Source of the DNA: Microbulbifer sediminum
Lineage (GTDB): Bacteria > Pseudomonadota > Gammaproteobacteria > Pseudomonadales > Cellvibrionaceae
Direction of reading: 5' to 3'
DNA: 64,000 bases
Assembly (NCBI RefSeq): GCF_021729035.1
Contig: NZ_JAJSAP010000001.1
Coordinates: 434,001-498,000, forward strand
Of this stretch, positions 12,208 through 21,789 are shown piece after piece. Made by a program: the position numbers and the translations under genes. Each line of letters begins with the position of its first letter. Positions within the stretch are counted from its first letter, which is position 1. The notes beneath the pieces were generated by a model. That model was not told where the DNA came from, ran no database searches, and saw only the letters and a list, made by a program, of their open reading frames with translations.

Positions 12208-14142
12208 TTACTTGTCCTCTTTCTTCTCTTCCTTCACTTCCTCGAACTCCGCGTCCACTGCGTCGTCACCACCGGCCTGCTGGCCACCCTGTTCGGCTTC
12301 CGCGGCGCCCTCGGCAGCCTGCGCCTGCTCGGCATACATCTTTTGCGCCAGCGGGCCGGAGGCCTCGGTCAGCTTGTTGGTGGCCGCTTCCATGGCGTCC
12401 TTGTCGTTGCCCTTCACGGCTTCCTCGGCCTCTGAGATGGCTGCCTCGATTGCAGACTTCTCTTCGGCAGTGGCCTTGTCGCCAGCCTCTTCCAGGGTCT
12501 TCTTGGTGGCGGAGATCATGCCGTCGAGGGTATTGCGGGTGGTCACCAGCTCCTCGAACTGCTTGTCCGCCTCGGCATTGGCCTCGGCGTCCTGCACCAT
12601 CTTGTCGATCTCTTCCTCGCTCAGGCCGGAGGAAGCCTTGATCACAATGGACTGCTCCTTGCCGGTGGCCTTGTCCTTCGCGTGTACGTGCAGGATGCCG
12701 TTGGCATCGATATCGAAGGCGACCTCGATCTGCGGCACACCGCGCGGCGCCGGCGGGATGTCGGCCAGGTCAAAGCGGCCCAGGGACTTGTTCTCGGACG
12801 CCTGCTTGCGCTCGCCCTGTACCACGTGGATGGTCACCGCCGTCTGGTTGTCGTCGGCGGTGGAGAACACCTGCGACTTCTTGGTCGGGATGGTGGTGTT
12901 CTTCTCGATCAGCGGGGTTGCCACGCCACCCATGGTCTCGATACCCAGGGTCAGCGGGGTAACGTCCAGCAGCAGTACGTCTTTCACGTCACCGGCCAGT
13001 ACCGCACCCTGGATCGCAGCGCCCATGGCCACCGCCTCGTCCGGGTTGACGTCCTTGCGCGGCTCCTTGCCGAAGAACTCGGTAACCTTTTTCTGCACCA
13101 GCGGCATACGGGTCTGGCCGCCCACCAGGATCACCTCGTCCACACCGGAGGCCGCCAGGTCGGCATCCGCCAGGGCGGTCTTGACCGGACCCAGGGAGCG
13201 CTCTACCAGCTCTTCCACCAGGCTTTCCAGCTTGGCGCGGGTCAGCTTCACCACCAGGTGCTTGGGACCGGAGGCATCCGCGGTGATATACGGCAGGTTC
13301 ACCTCAGTCTGCTGGCTGGAGGACAGCTCGATCTTCGCTTTCTCGGCCGCTTCCTTCAGGCGCTGCATGGCCAGTGGGTCGCCCTTCAGGTCGATGCCCT
13401 GGTCCTTCTTGAACTGCTCTGCCAGATAGTCGATCAGGCGCAGGTCGAAGTCCTCACCGCCGAGGAAGGTATCGCCGTTGGTGGACAGCACCTCGAACTG
13501 CTTCTCGCCGTCAACATCGGCAATCTCGATGATGGAGATATCGAAGGTACCACCACCCAGGTCGTATACCGCCACGGTGCGGTCGCCGCCCTGCTTGTCC
13601 AGGCCATAGGCCAGCGCAGCGGCAGTGGGCTCGTTGATGATGCGCTTCACGTCCAGGCCGGCAATGCGACCGGCGTCCTTGGTGGCCTGGCGCTGGGAAT
13701 CGTTGAAGTAAGCCGGTACGGTGATCACCGCAGCGTCGACGGTCTCACCGAGGAAGTCCTCGGCGGTCTTCTTCATTTTCTTCAGCACTTCGGCGGAAAC
13801 CTGCGGCGGCGCCTTCTTGTCGCCCTTCACTTCTACCCAGGCGTCACCGTTGTCGGCCTCGACGATGCTGTAGGGCACCATCTTGATGTCCTTCTGCACC
13901 ACGTCATCCTTGAACTTGCGGCCGATCAGGCGCTTGACCGCATACAGGGTGTTCTGCGGGTTGGTAACCGCCTGGCGCTTGGCAGACTGGCCCACCAGGA
14001 TCTCGTTGTCATCGGTGAACGCCACGATGGACGGGGTTGTGCGATCGCCCTCCGCGTTCTCGATCACGCGCGCCTTGTCACCATCCAGGACTGCCACACA
14101 GCTGTTGGTGGTACCCAGGTCGATGCCGATAATTTTTCCCAT
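12208..14142 (-). CDS. dnaK: chaperone protein DnaK (Hsp70)
   Basis: DnaK is the ATP-dependent Hsp70 chaperone working with DnaJ and GrpE. The start at 14142 gives [21 protein letters not shown] and 644 aa. GAGGA lies eight bases upstream; a GTG 15 bases earlier overlaps that site and is rejected. The nucleotide-binding domain carries the phosphate-1 loop [22 protein letters not shown] and [14 protein letters not shown]. The linker [16 protein letters not shown] leads to the substrate-binding domain and helical lid, ending in [11 protein letters not shown], close to the conserved EEVD-like acidic tail. Expression should be heat-induced from the promoter before grpE, and possibly from a second candidate directly upstream. 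Confidence 0.98.
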   Translation of the reverse strand: MGKIIGIDLGTTNSCVAVLDGDKARVIENAEGDRTTPSIVAFTDDNEILVGQSAKRQAVTNPQNTLYAVKRLIGRKFKDDVVQKDIKMVPYSIVEADNGDAWVEVKGDKKAPPQVSAEVLKKMKKTAEDFLGETVDAAVITVPAYFNDSQRQATKDAGRIAGLDVKRIINEPTAAALAYGLDKQGGDRTVAVYDLGGGTFDISIIEIADVDGEKQFEVLSTNGDTFLGGEDFDLRLIDYLAEQFKKDQGIDLKGDPLAMQRLKEAAEKAKIELSSSQQTEVNLPYITADASGPKHLVVKLTRAKLESLVEELVERSLGPVKTALADADLAASGVDEVILVGGQTRMPLVQKKVTEFFGKEPRKDVNPDEAVAMGAAIQGAVLAGDVKDVLLLDVTPLTLGIETMGGVATPLIEKNTTIPTKKSQVFSTADDNQTAVTIHVVQGERKQASENKSLGRFDLADIPPAPRGVPQIEVAFDIDANGILHVHAKDKATGKEQSIVIKASSGLSEEEIDKMVQDAEANAEADKQFEELVTTRNTLDGMISATKKTLEEAGDKATAEEKSAIEAAISEAEEAVKGNDKDAMEAATNKLTEASGPLAQKMYAEQAQAAEGAAEAEQGGQQAGGDDAVDAEFEEVKEEKKEDK

Positions 14143-14216
14143 AAGTATGTTCCTCACTTTTTGTCGCCTCTCGCCCGCTACCGGGGGAAGCGCAAGTTTT
14201 AACTCTGTTGCCAGCT

Positions 14217-14244
14217 ATATTGGTGCCGGCCTTACAATTTCAAG
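14217..14244 (-). promoter_or_regulatory. candidate second sigma-32 promoter before dnaK
   Basis: Read on the minus strand: CTTGAA (14244-14239), a 14-bp spacer and ACCAATAT (14224-14217). The -35 matches CTTGAA exactly and the -10 matches six of eight positions of CCCCATnT-type boxes. It would give dnaK its own heat-shock start about 70 bases upstream of the ATG. Confidence 0.5.
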
Positions 14245-14315
14245 GGGCTTTGTGCCCGATCCTCCAACAGGCCTGCCCGATCCAGCGGGCCACTGCCTCA
14301 GTTTGGGGCGCCGAC

Positions 14316-14963
14316 TCAGGTTGGGGACTTGCTCACCACCACCATCGCCGGCCGCAACAGGCGACCATTCAGTACGTAGCCCTTCTGGAATACATCGAGG
14401 ACGGTATTCGGCTCCACATCCCCATTGGGTACCTGAGTCATGGCCTGGTGCAGCTCCGGGTCGAACGGCTCTCCGGCCGGGTCGATCATTTCCACAGAGT
14501 GCTTGGCCAGGGTGTCGACAAAGGACTTGTGGGTCAGCTCGATCCCCTCGATAACTGCCTTGTTGGCCTCGTCCTCGCGGTCGATGCTGGACAGGGCCCG
14601 CTCCAGGTTGTCCACTACCGGGAGCAAGTCCTGGAGCATTTTCTCCAGGCCGTACTTGTGCGCCCGCTCCACGTCCTGCTGGGCGCGGCGGCGCGCATTC
14701 TGGGCCTCGGCCTGGGCGCGCATGGCGAGATCTTTCTGGATCGCCAGCTGCTCCTGCAGGCCCAGGATTTCCTCTTTCAGTGCTTCGGGGCTCTCGGGCT
14801 GCGCGTGCAGGGCCTCCTCTGCCTCATGCTGCTCTTCCGCGGTGGGCTCCTCCACCTCGGCTTCCGCGCGGGCTTCCACGGCTGCCGCTTCCTCGGCGGT
14901 CAGCGCCTCGGGATGCGGCGTCCCCTCTTCAATCTGATCTTCTTCGCTGCGCTCTCTGGCCAC
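14316..14963 (-). CDS. grpE: nucleotide exchange factor GrpE
   Basis: GrpE releases ADP from DnaK and acts as a thermosensor. The 215-aa product has an unusually long acidic N-terminus (residues about 1-60, rich in Glu and Ala), then the long coiled coil ([27 protein letters not shown]) and the four-helix and beta domains with [20 protein letters not shown] and the C-terminal [17 protein letters not shown]. The start is GTG at 14963 with GGAG six bases upstream. It is the first gene of grpE-dnaK-dnaJ, directly behind the sigma-32 promoter. Confidence 0.96.
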   Translation of the reverse strand: MARERSEEDQIEEGTPHPEALTAEEAAAVEARAEAEVEEPTAEEQHEAEEALHAQPESPEALKEEILGLQEQLAIQKDLAMRAQAEAQNARRRAQQDVERAHKYGLEKMLQDLLPVVDNLERALSSIDREDEANKAVIEGIELTHKSFVDTLAKHSVEMIDPAGEPFDPELHQAMTQVPNGDVEPNTVLDVFQKGYVLNGRLLRPAMVVVSKSPT

Positions 14964-15031
14964 TGCTCTCTCCGTCGCGTCGACTGTCAGTTGGTTTGAT
15001 ATGTTGTCCGCCGGGCGGACAGTGGAGGTGT

Positions 15032-15059
15032 ATATGGGGCCTTGCCCCTGCAGTTCAAG
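15032..15059 (-). promoter_or_regulatory. sigma-32 heat-shock promoter of grpE-dnaK-dnaJ
   Basis: Read on the minus strand: CTTGAA (15059-15054), a 14-bp spacer and CCCCATAT (15039-15032). Both elements match the RpoH consensus with correct spacing. Transcription would begin near 15025, leaving a leader of about 60 nt before the GTG of grpE. Confidence 0.9.
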
Positions 15060-15196
15060 GGGTTATCGGGGAAACTCGCCACGGGATCGGCACAAGCACC
15101 CGCAATATACCCCCGCAGCACCGTACCGGGGACGGTTGACCACTCTCCCCGGCACTGTAATGTCGGGGCTGGGCGGTAGCTACCTGTCGCCAATTA

Positions 15197-15212
15197 CTGT
15201 ATAAATACACAG
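15197..15212. promoter_or_regulatory. LexA (SOS) box upstream of recN
   Basis: CTGTATAAATACACAG fits the LexA consensus CTGT-N8-ACAG exactly with an AT-rich centre. It ends 27 bp before the recN start and overlaps a TATAAA -10 candidate, so LexA binding should block recN. Its distance from the grpE promoter (about 140 bp) makes an effect there unlikely. Confidence 0.92.
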
Positions 15213-15239
15213 ATAACAATTGAGCCAGAAGCGATCCCT

Positions 15240-16907
15240 ATGTTGCTGCACCTGTCTATCAGCCAATTCACCCTGGTGGACCAGCTGGAACTGGAGTTTG
15301 GCTCCGGGACCAGTACCCTGACCGGCGAAACCGGGGCCGGCAAGTCCATCACCCTCGACGCCCTCGGCCTGGCGCTCGGCGACCGCGGCAATGCCGAGCT
15401 GGTCCGCGCCGGGGCGAAACGCGCTGACATTCACGCGACCTTTGATATCGGCGATCACCCCGAGGCTAATGCCTGGCTGGAAGAGCAGGAGCTGGACACC
15501 GGGAACGAGGTGATCCTGAGACGCACCATCAGTGCCGATGGCCGCTCCCGGGCCTATATCAATGGCCAGCCGGTGACACTCCTGCAGCTGCGCGCCCTGG
15601 GAGAGCAACTGATCGATATCCACAGCCAGCACGAACACCAGTCCCTGCTGAAAAAAGAGACTCACCGCCGCCTGCTGGATGAATTCGCCGGTGCCAGCGA
15701 CCTGGCCGCCGAAACCCGCATCCGCTTCAAGACCTGGCAGGACCAGTATCGTCGCTACCGCGCCCTGGCAGACAGTGCCGAGGAAACCGAGGCGCGGCGC
15801 CAGCTGCTGCAATACCAGCTGGAAGAGCTGGAGCAGCTGGACCTGCAGCCGGATGAGATCGAGCAGCTCGAAAGCGAGCAGCGCCAGCTGGCCAACGCCG
15901 GCCAGATCCTCAGTGGCAGTTACCAACTGGCGGCCATGCTCACCGGCGGCGAGGGGGATATCTCGGAGCACCTGCACCGGGCCCTGCAACTACTGACCGC
16001 GATGCCGGAGCAGTCTCCGGAAATGACGGAAGTGGCGCAGATGCTCGACAGCGCCCGCATCCAGGTGGACGAGGCCGCCGGCACCCTGTCGCGGCATATC
16101 GACCGTTTCGAGATGGATCCCGAACGCCTGGCCGAGGTAGAAGAACGGCTCAGCGCCATCTACCAGGCGGCGCGCAAACACCGTGTACAACCCCCGGAAC
16201 TCCCGGCACTGCAGGAACAGCTGCAGGCAGAACTGGACGAGATCGGCGCCCCGGATGCCCTGGACCGACTCGAATCCGAATGCCGGGAGCTGGAACAGGC
16301 CTATCGTGTCACCGCCGGCAAGCTGGGCGAGCTGCGCGCCGGTGCAGCCGGGGAACTGGCTGCGGCCGTCAATGCACAGCTCGCGGACCTTGCCATGCCC
16401 CACGCCCGCGTCGAGCTGGCCCTGCAACCCCAGGACAAGCCCACGGCAACCGGCCTGGAGGAGATTGAGATCCTGATCGCTACCAACCCGGGCCAGCCCG
16501 CGCGGCCGCTGGGCAAGATCGCCTCCGGGGGCGAGCTGTCGCGGGTCAGCCTGGCGATACAGGTTGTTACCGCCCAGACCTCCCGTACCCCCACCCTGGT
16601 GTTCGACGAGGTGGACGTGGGTATCGGCGGGGCAACCGGCGATGTGGTCGGGCGCCTGCTGCGACAGCTGGGCGAGGGCCGCAATGGCCGCACCGGCCAG
16701 GTTATCTGTGTCACCCACCTGGCGCAGGTCGCAGCACGCGCCCATCGCCAGTACCTGGTGGAAAAGCATAGCGACGGCGACGCGGCTTTCGTGGCCCTGC
16801 GAGAACTGAAGGGTGACGAGCGACGGGAGGAGATCGCACGCATGCTGGGCGGTGAAACCACCACCCAGTCACTGGCCCATGCCGAGGAAATGCTGTCCCG
16901 TGCGTAA
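15240..16907 (+). CDS. recN: DNA repair protein RecN (SMC-like ATPase)
   Basis: RecN is an SMC-family ATPase that holds DNA ends and sister duplexes together during double-strand break repair. The 555-aa product has Walker A GETGAGKS (residues 29-36) in the N-terminal half, a long Gln/Glu-rich coiled coil in the middle (about 150-390), and the ABC signature ASGGELSRVSLA plus Walker B TLVFDEVDVGIGG in the C-terminal half. It ends in VTHLAQVAARAHRQYLVEK, typical of RecN. Length matches E. coli RecN. The LexA box directly upstream makes it an SOS gene; the Shine-Dalgarno is weak. Confidence 0.97.
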   Translation: MLLHLSISQFTLVDQLELEFGSGTSTLTGETGAGKSITLDALGLALGDRGNAELVRAGAKRADIHATFDIGDHPEANAWLEEQELDTGNEVILRRTISADGRSRAYINGQPVTLLQLRALGEQLIDIHSQHEHQSLLKKETHRRLLDEFAGASDLAAETRIRFKTWQDQYRRYRALADSAEETEARRQLLQYQLEELEQLDLQPDEIEQLESEQRQLANAGQILSGSYQLAAMLTGGEGDISEHLHRALQLLTAMPEQSPEMTEVAQMLDSARIQVDEAAGTLSRHIDRFEMDPERLAEVEERLSAIYQAARKHRVQPPELPALQEQLQAELDEIGAPDALDRLESECRELEQAYRVTAGKLGELRAGAAGELAAAVNAQLADLAMPHARVELALQPQDKPTATGLEEIEILIATNPGQPARPLGKIASGGELSRVSLAIQVVTAQTSRTPTLVFDEVDVGIGGATGDVVGRLLRQLGEGRNGRTGQVICVTHLAQVAARAHRQYLVEKHSDGDAAFVALRELKGDERREEIARMLGGETTTQSLAHAEEMLSRA

Positions 16908-17025
16908 CCGCATGGCGGACCCGGCCTGCAGTGACTTCCGGGTCGGTTAAATACGGCTGATCTATAATGAAAAATCCGCAATTAACCGGGAATGGCGGCG
17001 AAAACGACACTATACTGCCGCGCCA

Positions 17026-17640
17026 ATGTTCAACGCGGCTGATTTTATGCAGAGAACCATTTTCAACACACCGATCGTGACCCCCGTGCTCCGCCAGGTG
17101 GCGAAGTTGCTGCTCAAGTTGCACGGCTGGCGTGTCGTCGCCGACCAGTCGGCAATGAAACTGAAGAAATATGTGCTGTTGGGTGCCCCGCATACCAGCA
17201 ACTGGGACGGTTATTACTTCATCCTGACCGCCCTGAAGCTGGGCGTGGTCCCGCAGTGGATGGGCAAGGACAAGCTGTTCCGCTTTCCGCTGGGGGGCAC
17301 CATGCGCTGGTTCGGCGGCATCGCCGTGGATCGCAGCAAAGCCAACAACCTGGTGCAGGCCACAGTGGACCAGTTCAACAAGGCGTCATCACTGATTGTT
17401 GCCGTGCCGCCAGAGGGCACCCGCGGCCGTGGCGAGCGCTGGAAAACCGGCTTCTACCACATTGCCCGCGGTGCCGGCGTCCCGGTCGTGTGCGGCTTCA
17501 TCAACTTTGCCAAGAAGGAAGTGGGCCTGGGACCCGCCCTCGAGATGGGGGAAAACCTGGCCGCTGAACTGGCCCGGTTCAAGGACTTTTACGCAGACAA
17601 GATCGGCAAGTTTCCGGAGCTCTATACCCCGCCAGCCTGA
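17026..17640 (+). CDS. PlsC-like lysophospholipid acyltransferase family protein
   Basis: A 204-aa acyltransferase of the PlsC (1-acylglycerol-3-phosphate acyltransferase-like) superfamily. The catalytic H-x4-D block is GAPHTSNWDG (residues about 54-63). The acceptor-binding PEGTR motif appears as VPPEGTRGRGERWKTGFYHIA near residue 127. One hydrophobic segment may lie against the membrane; there is no signal peptide. Many small proteins of this type modify phospholipids or ornithine lipids, and the exact acyl acceptor cannot be read from sequence. The first ATG (17026) and one at 17047 are both possible; neither has a strong Shine-Dalgarno. Confidence 0.82.
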   Translation: MFNAADFMQRTIFNTPIVTPVLRQVAKLLLKLHGWRVVADQSAMKLKKYVLLGAPHTSNWDGYYFILTALKLGVVPQWMGKDKLFRFPLGGTMRWFGGIAVDRSKANNLVQATVDQFNKASSLIVAVPPEGTRGRGERWKTGFYHIARGAGVPVVCGFINFAKKEVGLGPALEMGENLAAELARFKDFYADKIGKFPELYTPPA

Positions 17641-17711
17641 CCGGAAGCGGAGACAGCACGGCCCGCGCTGCGGGCCAGTTACGGGGTTCGCACCCCGCGG
17701 GCAACCGGTTG

Positions 17712-18128
17712 CTACCCCTGGGCTTCCTTCTTCTTTACATACAGCACCAGGCTGTGGCCAGTGAGCTCGTAGCCGTGCTCCTCGGCGATCTGCTGCTGCA
17801 GGCGCTCGATTTCCTCGTTATGGAACTCAATCACCTCGCCGCTATCGGTGCAGACCATATGGTCGTGGTGATCGCCCCGGTCCAGCTCGAACACCGAGTG
17901 CCCGCCATCGAAGTTGTGGCGCATCACCAGTCCAGCACTTTCGAACTGGGTCAGGACACGATAGACAGTCGCCAGGCCAACATCCTCCCCGGCGTCCAGC
18001 AACAACTTGTAGACATCTTCAGCGCTCAGGTGCTGCTCACTGGCGTTCTCAAGCAGCTGCAGGATTTTCACTCGCGGCAGCGTCACTTTGAGGCCGGCCT
18101 TGCGCAGTTCCTGGTTTTCGTTCGACAT
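17712..18128 (-). CDS. fur: ferric uptake regulator Fur
   Basis: Fur is the iron-responsive repressor of uptake genes. The 138-aa product begins MSNENQELRKAGLKVTLPR and shows the winged-helix recognition segment EDVGLATVYRVLTQFESAGLV (residues about 48-68) and the metal-binding HHDHM (87-91) with further His/Glu ligands. Only one Cys (C93) of the CxxC pair found in E. coli Fur is present, as in Pseudomonas-type Fur. It is convergent with the acyltransferase gene and divergent from bamE, the standard arrangement. Confidence 0.97.
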   Translation of the reverse strand: MSNENQELRKAGLKVTLPRVKILQLLENASEQHLSAEDVYKLLLDAGEDVGLATVYRVLTQFESAGLVMRHNFDGGHSVFELDRGDHHDHMVCTDSGEVIEFHNEEIERLQQQIAEEHGYELTGHSLVLYVKKKEAQG

Positions 18129-18453
18129 GGATCAGTTTCCCGGGAAAATTCTTCTGTTTCAGCGATACAGCCTGCTGCCGGTCCGGAGGGGACCGGCCTG
18201 ATCGGGCGCGACATGCGCTCCGGTGTCTGTCAGCTCGCCAACTCTTGCGGTATTATCCACGCCGAGCGTATCCAGCGGAACCCCGGTGCCACCAGGTCCG
18301 GGGCCGGCGCGCCTGATCCCTCGGAACAAAAGGGGATTCAGCGCCGGCAACGGGAACTTTCGGCACCGCAGGGCGCCTACCTTTTACTCAGGTGGACAGA
18401 TCCCGGCCAGGCAAGCCGGTTCCGCCAGCATCGAGATAACAATGGAGCATTGA
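18129..18453. other. fur/bamE divergent intergenic region
   Basis: Contains the promoters for fur (minus) and bamE (plus). I see no convincing Fur box of the GATAAT type and no further gene. Confidence 0.5.
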
Positions 18454-18801
18454 ATGCCAACGACCCTGAAAGCCCTCGCCATCGCCGGTCTCTGTGCACT
18501 GATCAGCGCCTGCAGCCTGTTCCAGTTCCCGGGCGTGCACCGGATTGAAGTCCAGCAGGGCAATATCATTACCCAGGAGATGGTGGACCAGCTCAAGCCG
18601 GGCATGACCCGTCGGCAGGTGCGCTTTGTGCTGGGCACGCCGCTGCTGGAGGATACCTTCAACGCCAACCGCTGGGACTACGTGAATCGCGTGCGCGACC
18701 CGGATGGTGAGGTCGAGCAGAAAAAGCTTTCCGTCTATTTCAATGGCGACCTGCTGATTGCCACCAGTGGCGACTGGCAACCGGCGGGCTGGCCGCAGTA
18801 A
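18454..18801 (+). CDS. bamE: outer membrane assembly lipoprotein BamE (SmpA/OmlA)
   Basis: BamE is a small lipoprotein of the BAM complex that folds outer-membrane beta-barrels. The 115-aa product has a signal peptide ending in the lipobox LISAC (Cys20) and the family core IITQEMVDQLKPGMTRRQVRFVLGTP, then the FNANRWDYVNRVRD and LSVYFNGDLL strands. Length fits the family. It is divergent from fur and convergent with rnfH, the order seen in many pseudomonads and relatives. Confidence 0.95.
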   Translation: MPTTLKALAIAGLCALISACSLFQFPGVHRIEVQQGNIITQEMVDQLKPGMTRRQVRFVLGTPLLEDTFNANRWDYVNRVRDPDGEVEQKKLSVYFNGDLLIATSGDWQPAGWPQ

Positions 18802-18855
18802 CCCCATTTCCCGGCGGCGCCAACCGCTGCCTCCTGGCGGGGCGCAGCCTGTTGT

Positions 18856-19200
18856 TCACTCCCCCCTGCCGCCGGCCTCCTGTGCCTTGCGCCTGGCTTT
18901 CTCGGCGCGCTGTTTGCGGGCCTCCTTCGGGTCCGCGATCAATGGCCGGTAAATTTCCACCCGGTCGCCCGGCTTCAGTTCGTACTGGTCGGCAACCGCC
19001 AGCCCCTTGGTACCGAGGGCCTGGCCGAAAATCCCTAGCCTTGCAGTGGCCGGGTCGATTTCCGGGTATTCTTCCGGCAAGCCGGAGCGCACCAGGGCCT
19101 CGGTCGCGGTAGTACCGGGCGGTACCAGCAGGCTGACCAGCCGCTGCTCATGTGGCAGTGCGTAAACCACCTCCACGGCGATCGTCTTGATATCGGTCAT
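18856..19200 (-). CDS. rnfH: RnfH family ubiquitin-like protein
   Basis: RnfH/YfjF is a small beta-grasp (ubiquitin-fold) protein often encoded with RatA; its biochemical role is unclear, despite the name taken from rnf clusters. The 114-aa product starts [21 protein letters not shown], has LGIFGQ and [21 protein letters not shown], and ends in a very basic helix. The ATG at 19200 overlaps the ratA stop as ATGA, so translation of the two is coupled and an earlier start inside ratA is not needed. Confidence 0.92.
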   Translation of the reverse strand: MTDIKTIAVEVVYALPHEQRLVSLLVPPGTTATEALVRSGLPEEYPEIDPATARLGIFGQALGTKGLAVADQYELKPGDRVEIYRPLIADPKEARKQRAEKARRKAQEAGGRGE

Positions 19201-19637
19201 TGGGGTTTCCCGTATACGTGCTCGGCGCGTTCGCACATGACCCGCACCATCTGGTTGGCCAACTCGCTGAACAATTTGCCCACAGCCGCCGCCACCAGGC
19301 GATTGCGAAGCCGGAACGACAGCGAGAAGCTGACTTTACAGGCGTCGTGCGCCAGCGGCGAGAAGTGCCAGAGCCCTTCAAAGTGCTCAAAAGGCCCGTC
19401 CACCAACTCCAGGGTCATGCGCGTTGGCCGCTCAAGCCGGTTGCGGGTGACAAAACTCTGGTGAATACCGGCCCGGCTCAGCTCCAGCCGCGCCTCCAGG
19501 GTATTCTCGTCGCTGTGTAAAATTTCAGCAGCCTTGCAACCCGGCAGGAACTGCGGGTAGCGCTCCACATCGTTCACCAGGTCAAACATCTGCTCTGCAC
19601 TGAACATCACCAGTGCGCTGCGCTCTATCTCTGCCAT
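19197..19637 (-). CDS. ratA: RatA-type START/COQ10 domain protein
   Basis: A 146-aa protein of the polyketide cyclase/COQ10 (START) family. E. coli RatA was described as a toxin that blocks 70S ribosome assembly, while the eukaryotic relative COQ10 binds ubiquinone. Conserved parts: [46 protein letters not shown], and the C-terminal amphipathic helix [20 protein letters not shown]. The start at 19637 has GGAAAGC just upstream; an earlier in-frame ATG lacks this. It sits with smpB/ssrA as in many gammaproteobacteria and overlaps rnfH. Confidence 0.92.
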   Translation of the reverse strand: MAEIERSALVMFSAEQMFDLVNDVERYPQFLPGCKAAEILHSDENTLEARLELSRAGIHQSFVTRNRLERPTRMTLELVDGPFEHFEGLWHFSPLAHDACKVSFSLSFRLRNRLVAAAVGKLFSELANQMVRVMCERAEHVYGKPQ

Positions 19638-19825
19638 GCTTTCCAATCGTTCCAATACTGCCGCCCGCATTGCCATTTCCGCGCGGATAGCCGGCAATTT
19701 TGCCAGTCGACGCTACTCAAGCAAGTCAATTCCTGCAACAATCGCAGCTTTACCCGACCGGGGCGCCCGGTTGGTCGCCGCAGCCGGCGATGTACAGACA
19801 AGAATAACAGGCAAGCGAGAGTACT

Positions 19826-21244
19826 ATGTCCGCAGCAAGAGAGCATTTTGGATCGCGACTGGGGTTTATCCTCGCCGCGGCGGGTTCCGCCGTGGGAATC
19901 GGCAACCTGGTGGCCTTCCCGGTCGCCGCCACCAAGAGCGGTGGCGGGGCCTTCCTGCTGGTATACGCCCTGTTCGTATTCCTTATCTGCCTGCCGGTGA
20001 TGATGGCAGAGCTGGCACTCGGCCGTCAGAGTGACAAGGACCCGGTTGGCGCCTATCGCCAGGTCTCGGGCGGCTCCATCGGCTGGCGCATCCCCGGCTG
20101 GTTTGCCCTGATCACGCCTTTCATGATCGCCGTCTTTTACCTGGTCGTTACCGTCTGGGTACTCGGCTACCTGGTGGCGACCCTGGGCGGCAACCTGGAC
20201 CAGCTGGCTGCCGGGGAGCATTTCGGCCAGTTCATCAATTCCCCGATCGTTTTCGCCTACCTCGTGGTGCTGATGCTGGCCATCAACGGCATCCTCGCCA
20301 TGGGGGTCAAGGATGGCATCGAGCGCGCCGCCAAGACACTGATGCCGATGCTGTTCGTGATGCTACTGGGCCTGGTGGTATTTGTGCTGACCCAGGAAAA
20401 CGCCATGCTGGGCGTGAAGTACTACCTGACACCCGACCTGTCCAAGCTCAACGCAGAGGTGGTCAACAATGCCATGGCCCAGGCCTTCTTCTCCCTGTCG
20501 CTGGGCATGGGGATCATGATCACCTACGGCTCCTATATGAAGAAGCGCGACTCGATCCCGGGCTCCGCCAAGGCCGTGGCACTGACCGATACCCTGGTGG
20601 CGTTCACCGCGGGCCTGCTGATCCTGCCCACCATTTTCCACTTCAACCCGCAGATCGATCCCACCGAACTCAGCGATTCCTCCGCTGGCATGATCTTCCT
20701 GTTCCTGCCGAAGATCTTCCTCGCCCTGCAGGAAAGTATCGGCTACTTCGGGGCCAGCGCGTTCGCGGCGGTATTCTTCTTCCTGGTGCTGGTGGCCGCG
20801 ATCACTTCATTGGTGTCCATTATCGAGGTGCCGGTAGCGACCCTGTGTGACGAGCGCGGCATGGAGCGCAAGAAGGCCATCTACAGCATTGCCGGTGTGC
20901 AGTTCATACTCGCCATCGCCTGCGCAGTGTCATTCGGCATGGTAGGCTGGCTCACCGAGTTCATGCAGGTTGCCGGCAATACCGTCTCCTTCTTTGATCT
21001 GGTAGAGCTGATCTTCTATTCTACGATCCTGCCATTGAACGGCCTGCTGGTATGCCTCTTCGTGATCTACAAGTGGAAGCGGGCCAATTTCGACCGCGAG
21101 CTGCAAGAGGGTGACCCCAGCTTTGCCGGCAGCCTCTCCCAGAAGTACGTCAACTTCTCCCTGGGGACCTTTATCCCCCTGATCCTGTTGCTGGTGTTCA
21201 TCAACACGGTAGCCGAGAAGTACTTCGGGCACAGTTTTTTCTAG
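19826..21244 (+). CDS. NSS-family sodium-dependent symporter (paralogue 1)
   Basis: A 472-aa polytopic membrane protein of the neurotransmitter:sodium symporter family, which uses a sodium gradient to import amino acids or related solutes. The TM1 hallmark is present as [16 protein letters not shown], followed by [11 protein letters not shown] and the MMAELALGR segment; eleven or twelve hydrophobic segments follow. At the position of LeuT Arg30 (the extracellular gate, in xRFP) this protein has Ala (VAFP). Substrate is unknown. It lies between ratA and smpB, and a second member lies just beyond smpB, so the pair probably arose by duplication around smpB. GAGAG precedes the start. Confidence 0.9.
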   Translation: MSAAREHFGSRLGFILAAAGSAVGIGNLVAFPVAATKSGGGAFLLVYALFVFLICLPVMMAELALGRQSDKDPVGAYRQVSGGSIGWRIPGWFALITPFMIAVFYLVVTVWVLGYLVATLGGNLDQLAAGEHFGQFINSPIVFAYLVVLMLAINGILAMGVKDGIERAAKTLMPMLFVMLLGLVVFVLTQENAMLGVKYYLTPDLSKLNAEVVNNAMAQAFFSLSLGMGIMITYGSYMKKRDSIPGSAKAVALTDTLVAFTAGLLILPTIFHFNPQIDPTELSDSSAGMIFLFLPKIFLALQESIGYFGASAFAAVFFFLVLVAAITSLVSIIEVPVATLCDERGMERKKAIYSIAGVQFILAIACAVSFGMVGWLTEFMQVAGNTVSFFDLVELIFYSTILPLNGLLVCLFVIYKWKRANFDRELQEGDPSFAGSLSQKYVNFSLGTFIPLILLLVFINTVAEKYFGHSFF

Positions 21245-21266
21245 AAACCAAGCATCAGTTGTATTT

Positions 21267-21746
21267 ATGGCCAAAAAGAAAGCCAAAAACGGTTCCAGCA
21301 CCATCGCCCTCAACAAGCGGGCGCGCCACGATTACTTCATTGAGGAGAAGTTCGAGGCGGGTATGGAGCTGCAGGGCTGGGAAGTAAAGAGCTGTCGCGA
21401 GGGCAAGGCCCAGCTGACGGACAGCTACGTCATTTTCAAGAATGGCGAGGCCTGGCTGCTGGGTGCCCGTATCCAGCCACTGCCCAGCGCCTCCACCCAT
21501 TTCGTCACCGAGCCTGACCGCACGCGCCGCCTGCTGCTCAACAAGCGGGAGCTGGCCAAGCTGATTGCAGCTGTGGACCAGAAGGGCTACGCCGTCGTCT
21601 GCACCGCTCTGTACTGGAAGAAGCACCTGATCAAGTGCGAGATTGCCCTCGCCAAGGGTAAGGCCCATCACGACAAGCGCGAAACCGAGAAGAAGCGTGA
21701 CTGGAACCGCGAGAAACAGCGCCTGATGCGCACCGAACACAAGTAG
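21267..21746 (+). CDS. smpB: SsrA-binding protein SmpB
   Basis: SmpB binds the tRNA-like end of tmRNA and brings it to stalled ribosomes for trans-translation. The 159-aa product has the OB-fold core [38 protein letters not shown], then LLLNKREL and a basic C-terminal tail ([18 protein letters not shown]) that enters the decoding centre. Its partner ssrA lies about 1.5 kb downstream with one transporter between them. Confidence 0.97.
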   Translation: MAKKKAKNGSSTIALNKRARHDYFIEEKFEAGMELQGWEVKSCREGKAQLTDSYVIFKNGEAWLLGARIQPLPSASTHFVTEPDRTRRLLLNKRELAKLIAAVDQKGYAVVCTALYWKKHLIKCEIALAKGKAHHDKRETEKKRDWNREKQRLMRTEHK

Positions 21747-21789
21747 TAGGGCGCCGGCGCCCGATAGAAAAATAATTATAGGGTTACTC

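Noticed and set aside
17709-18548. A 279-codon plus-strand frame across fur and the fur-bamE gap
   Set aside because: Antisense to fur and overlapping the start of bamE out of frame.
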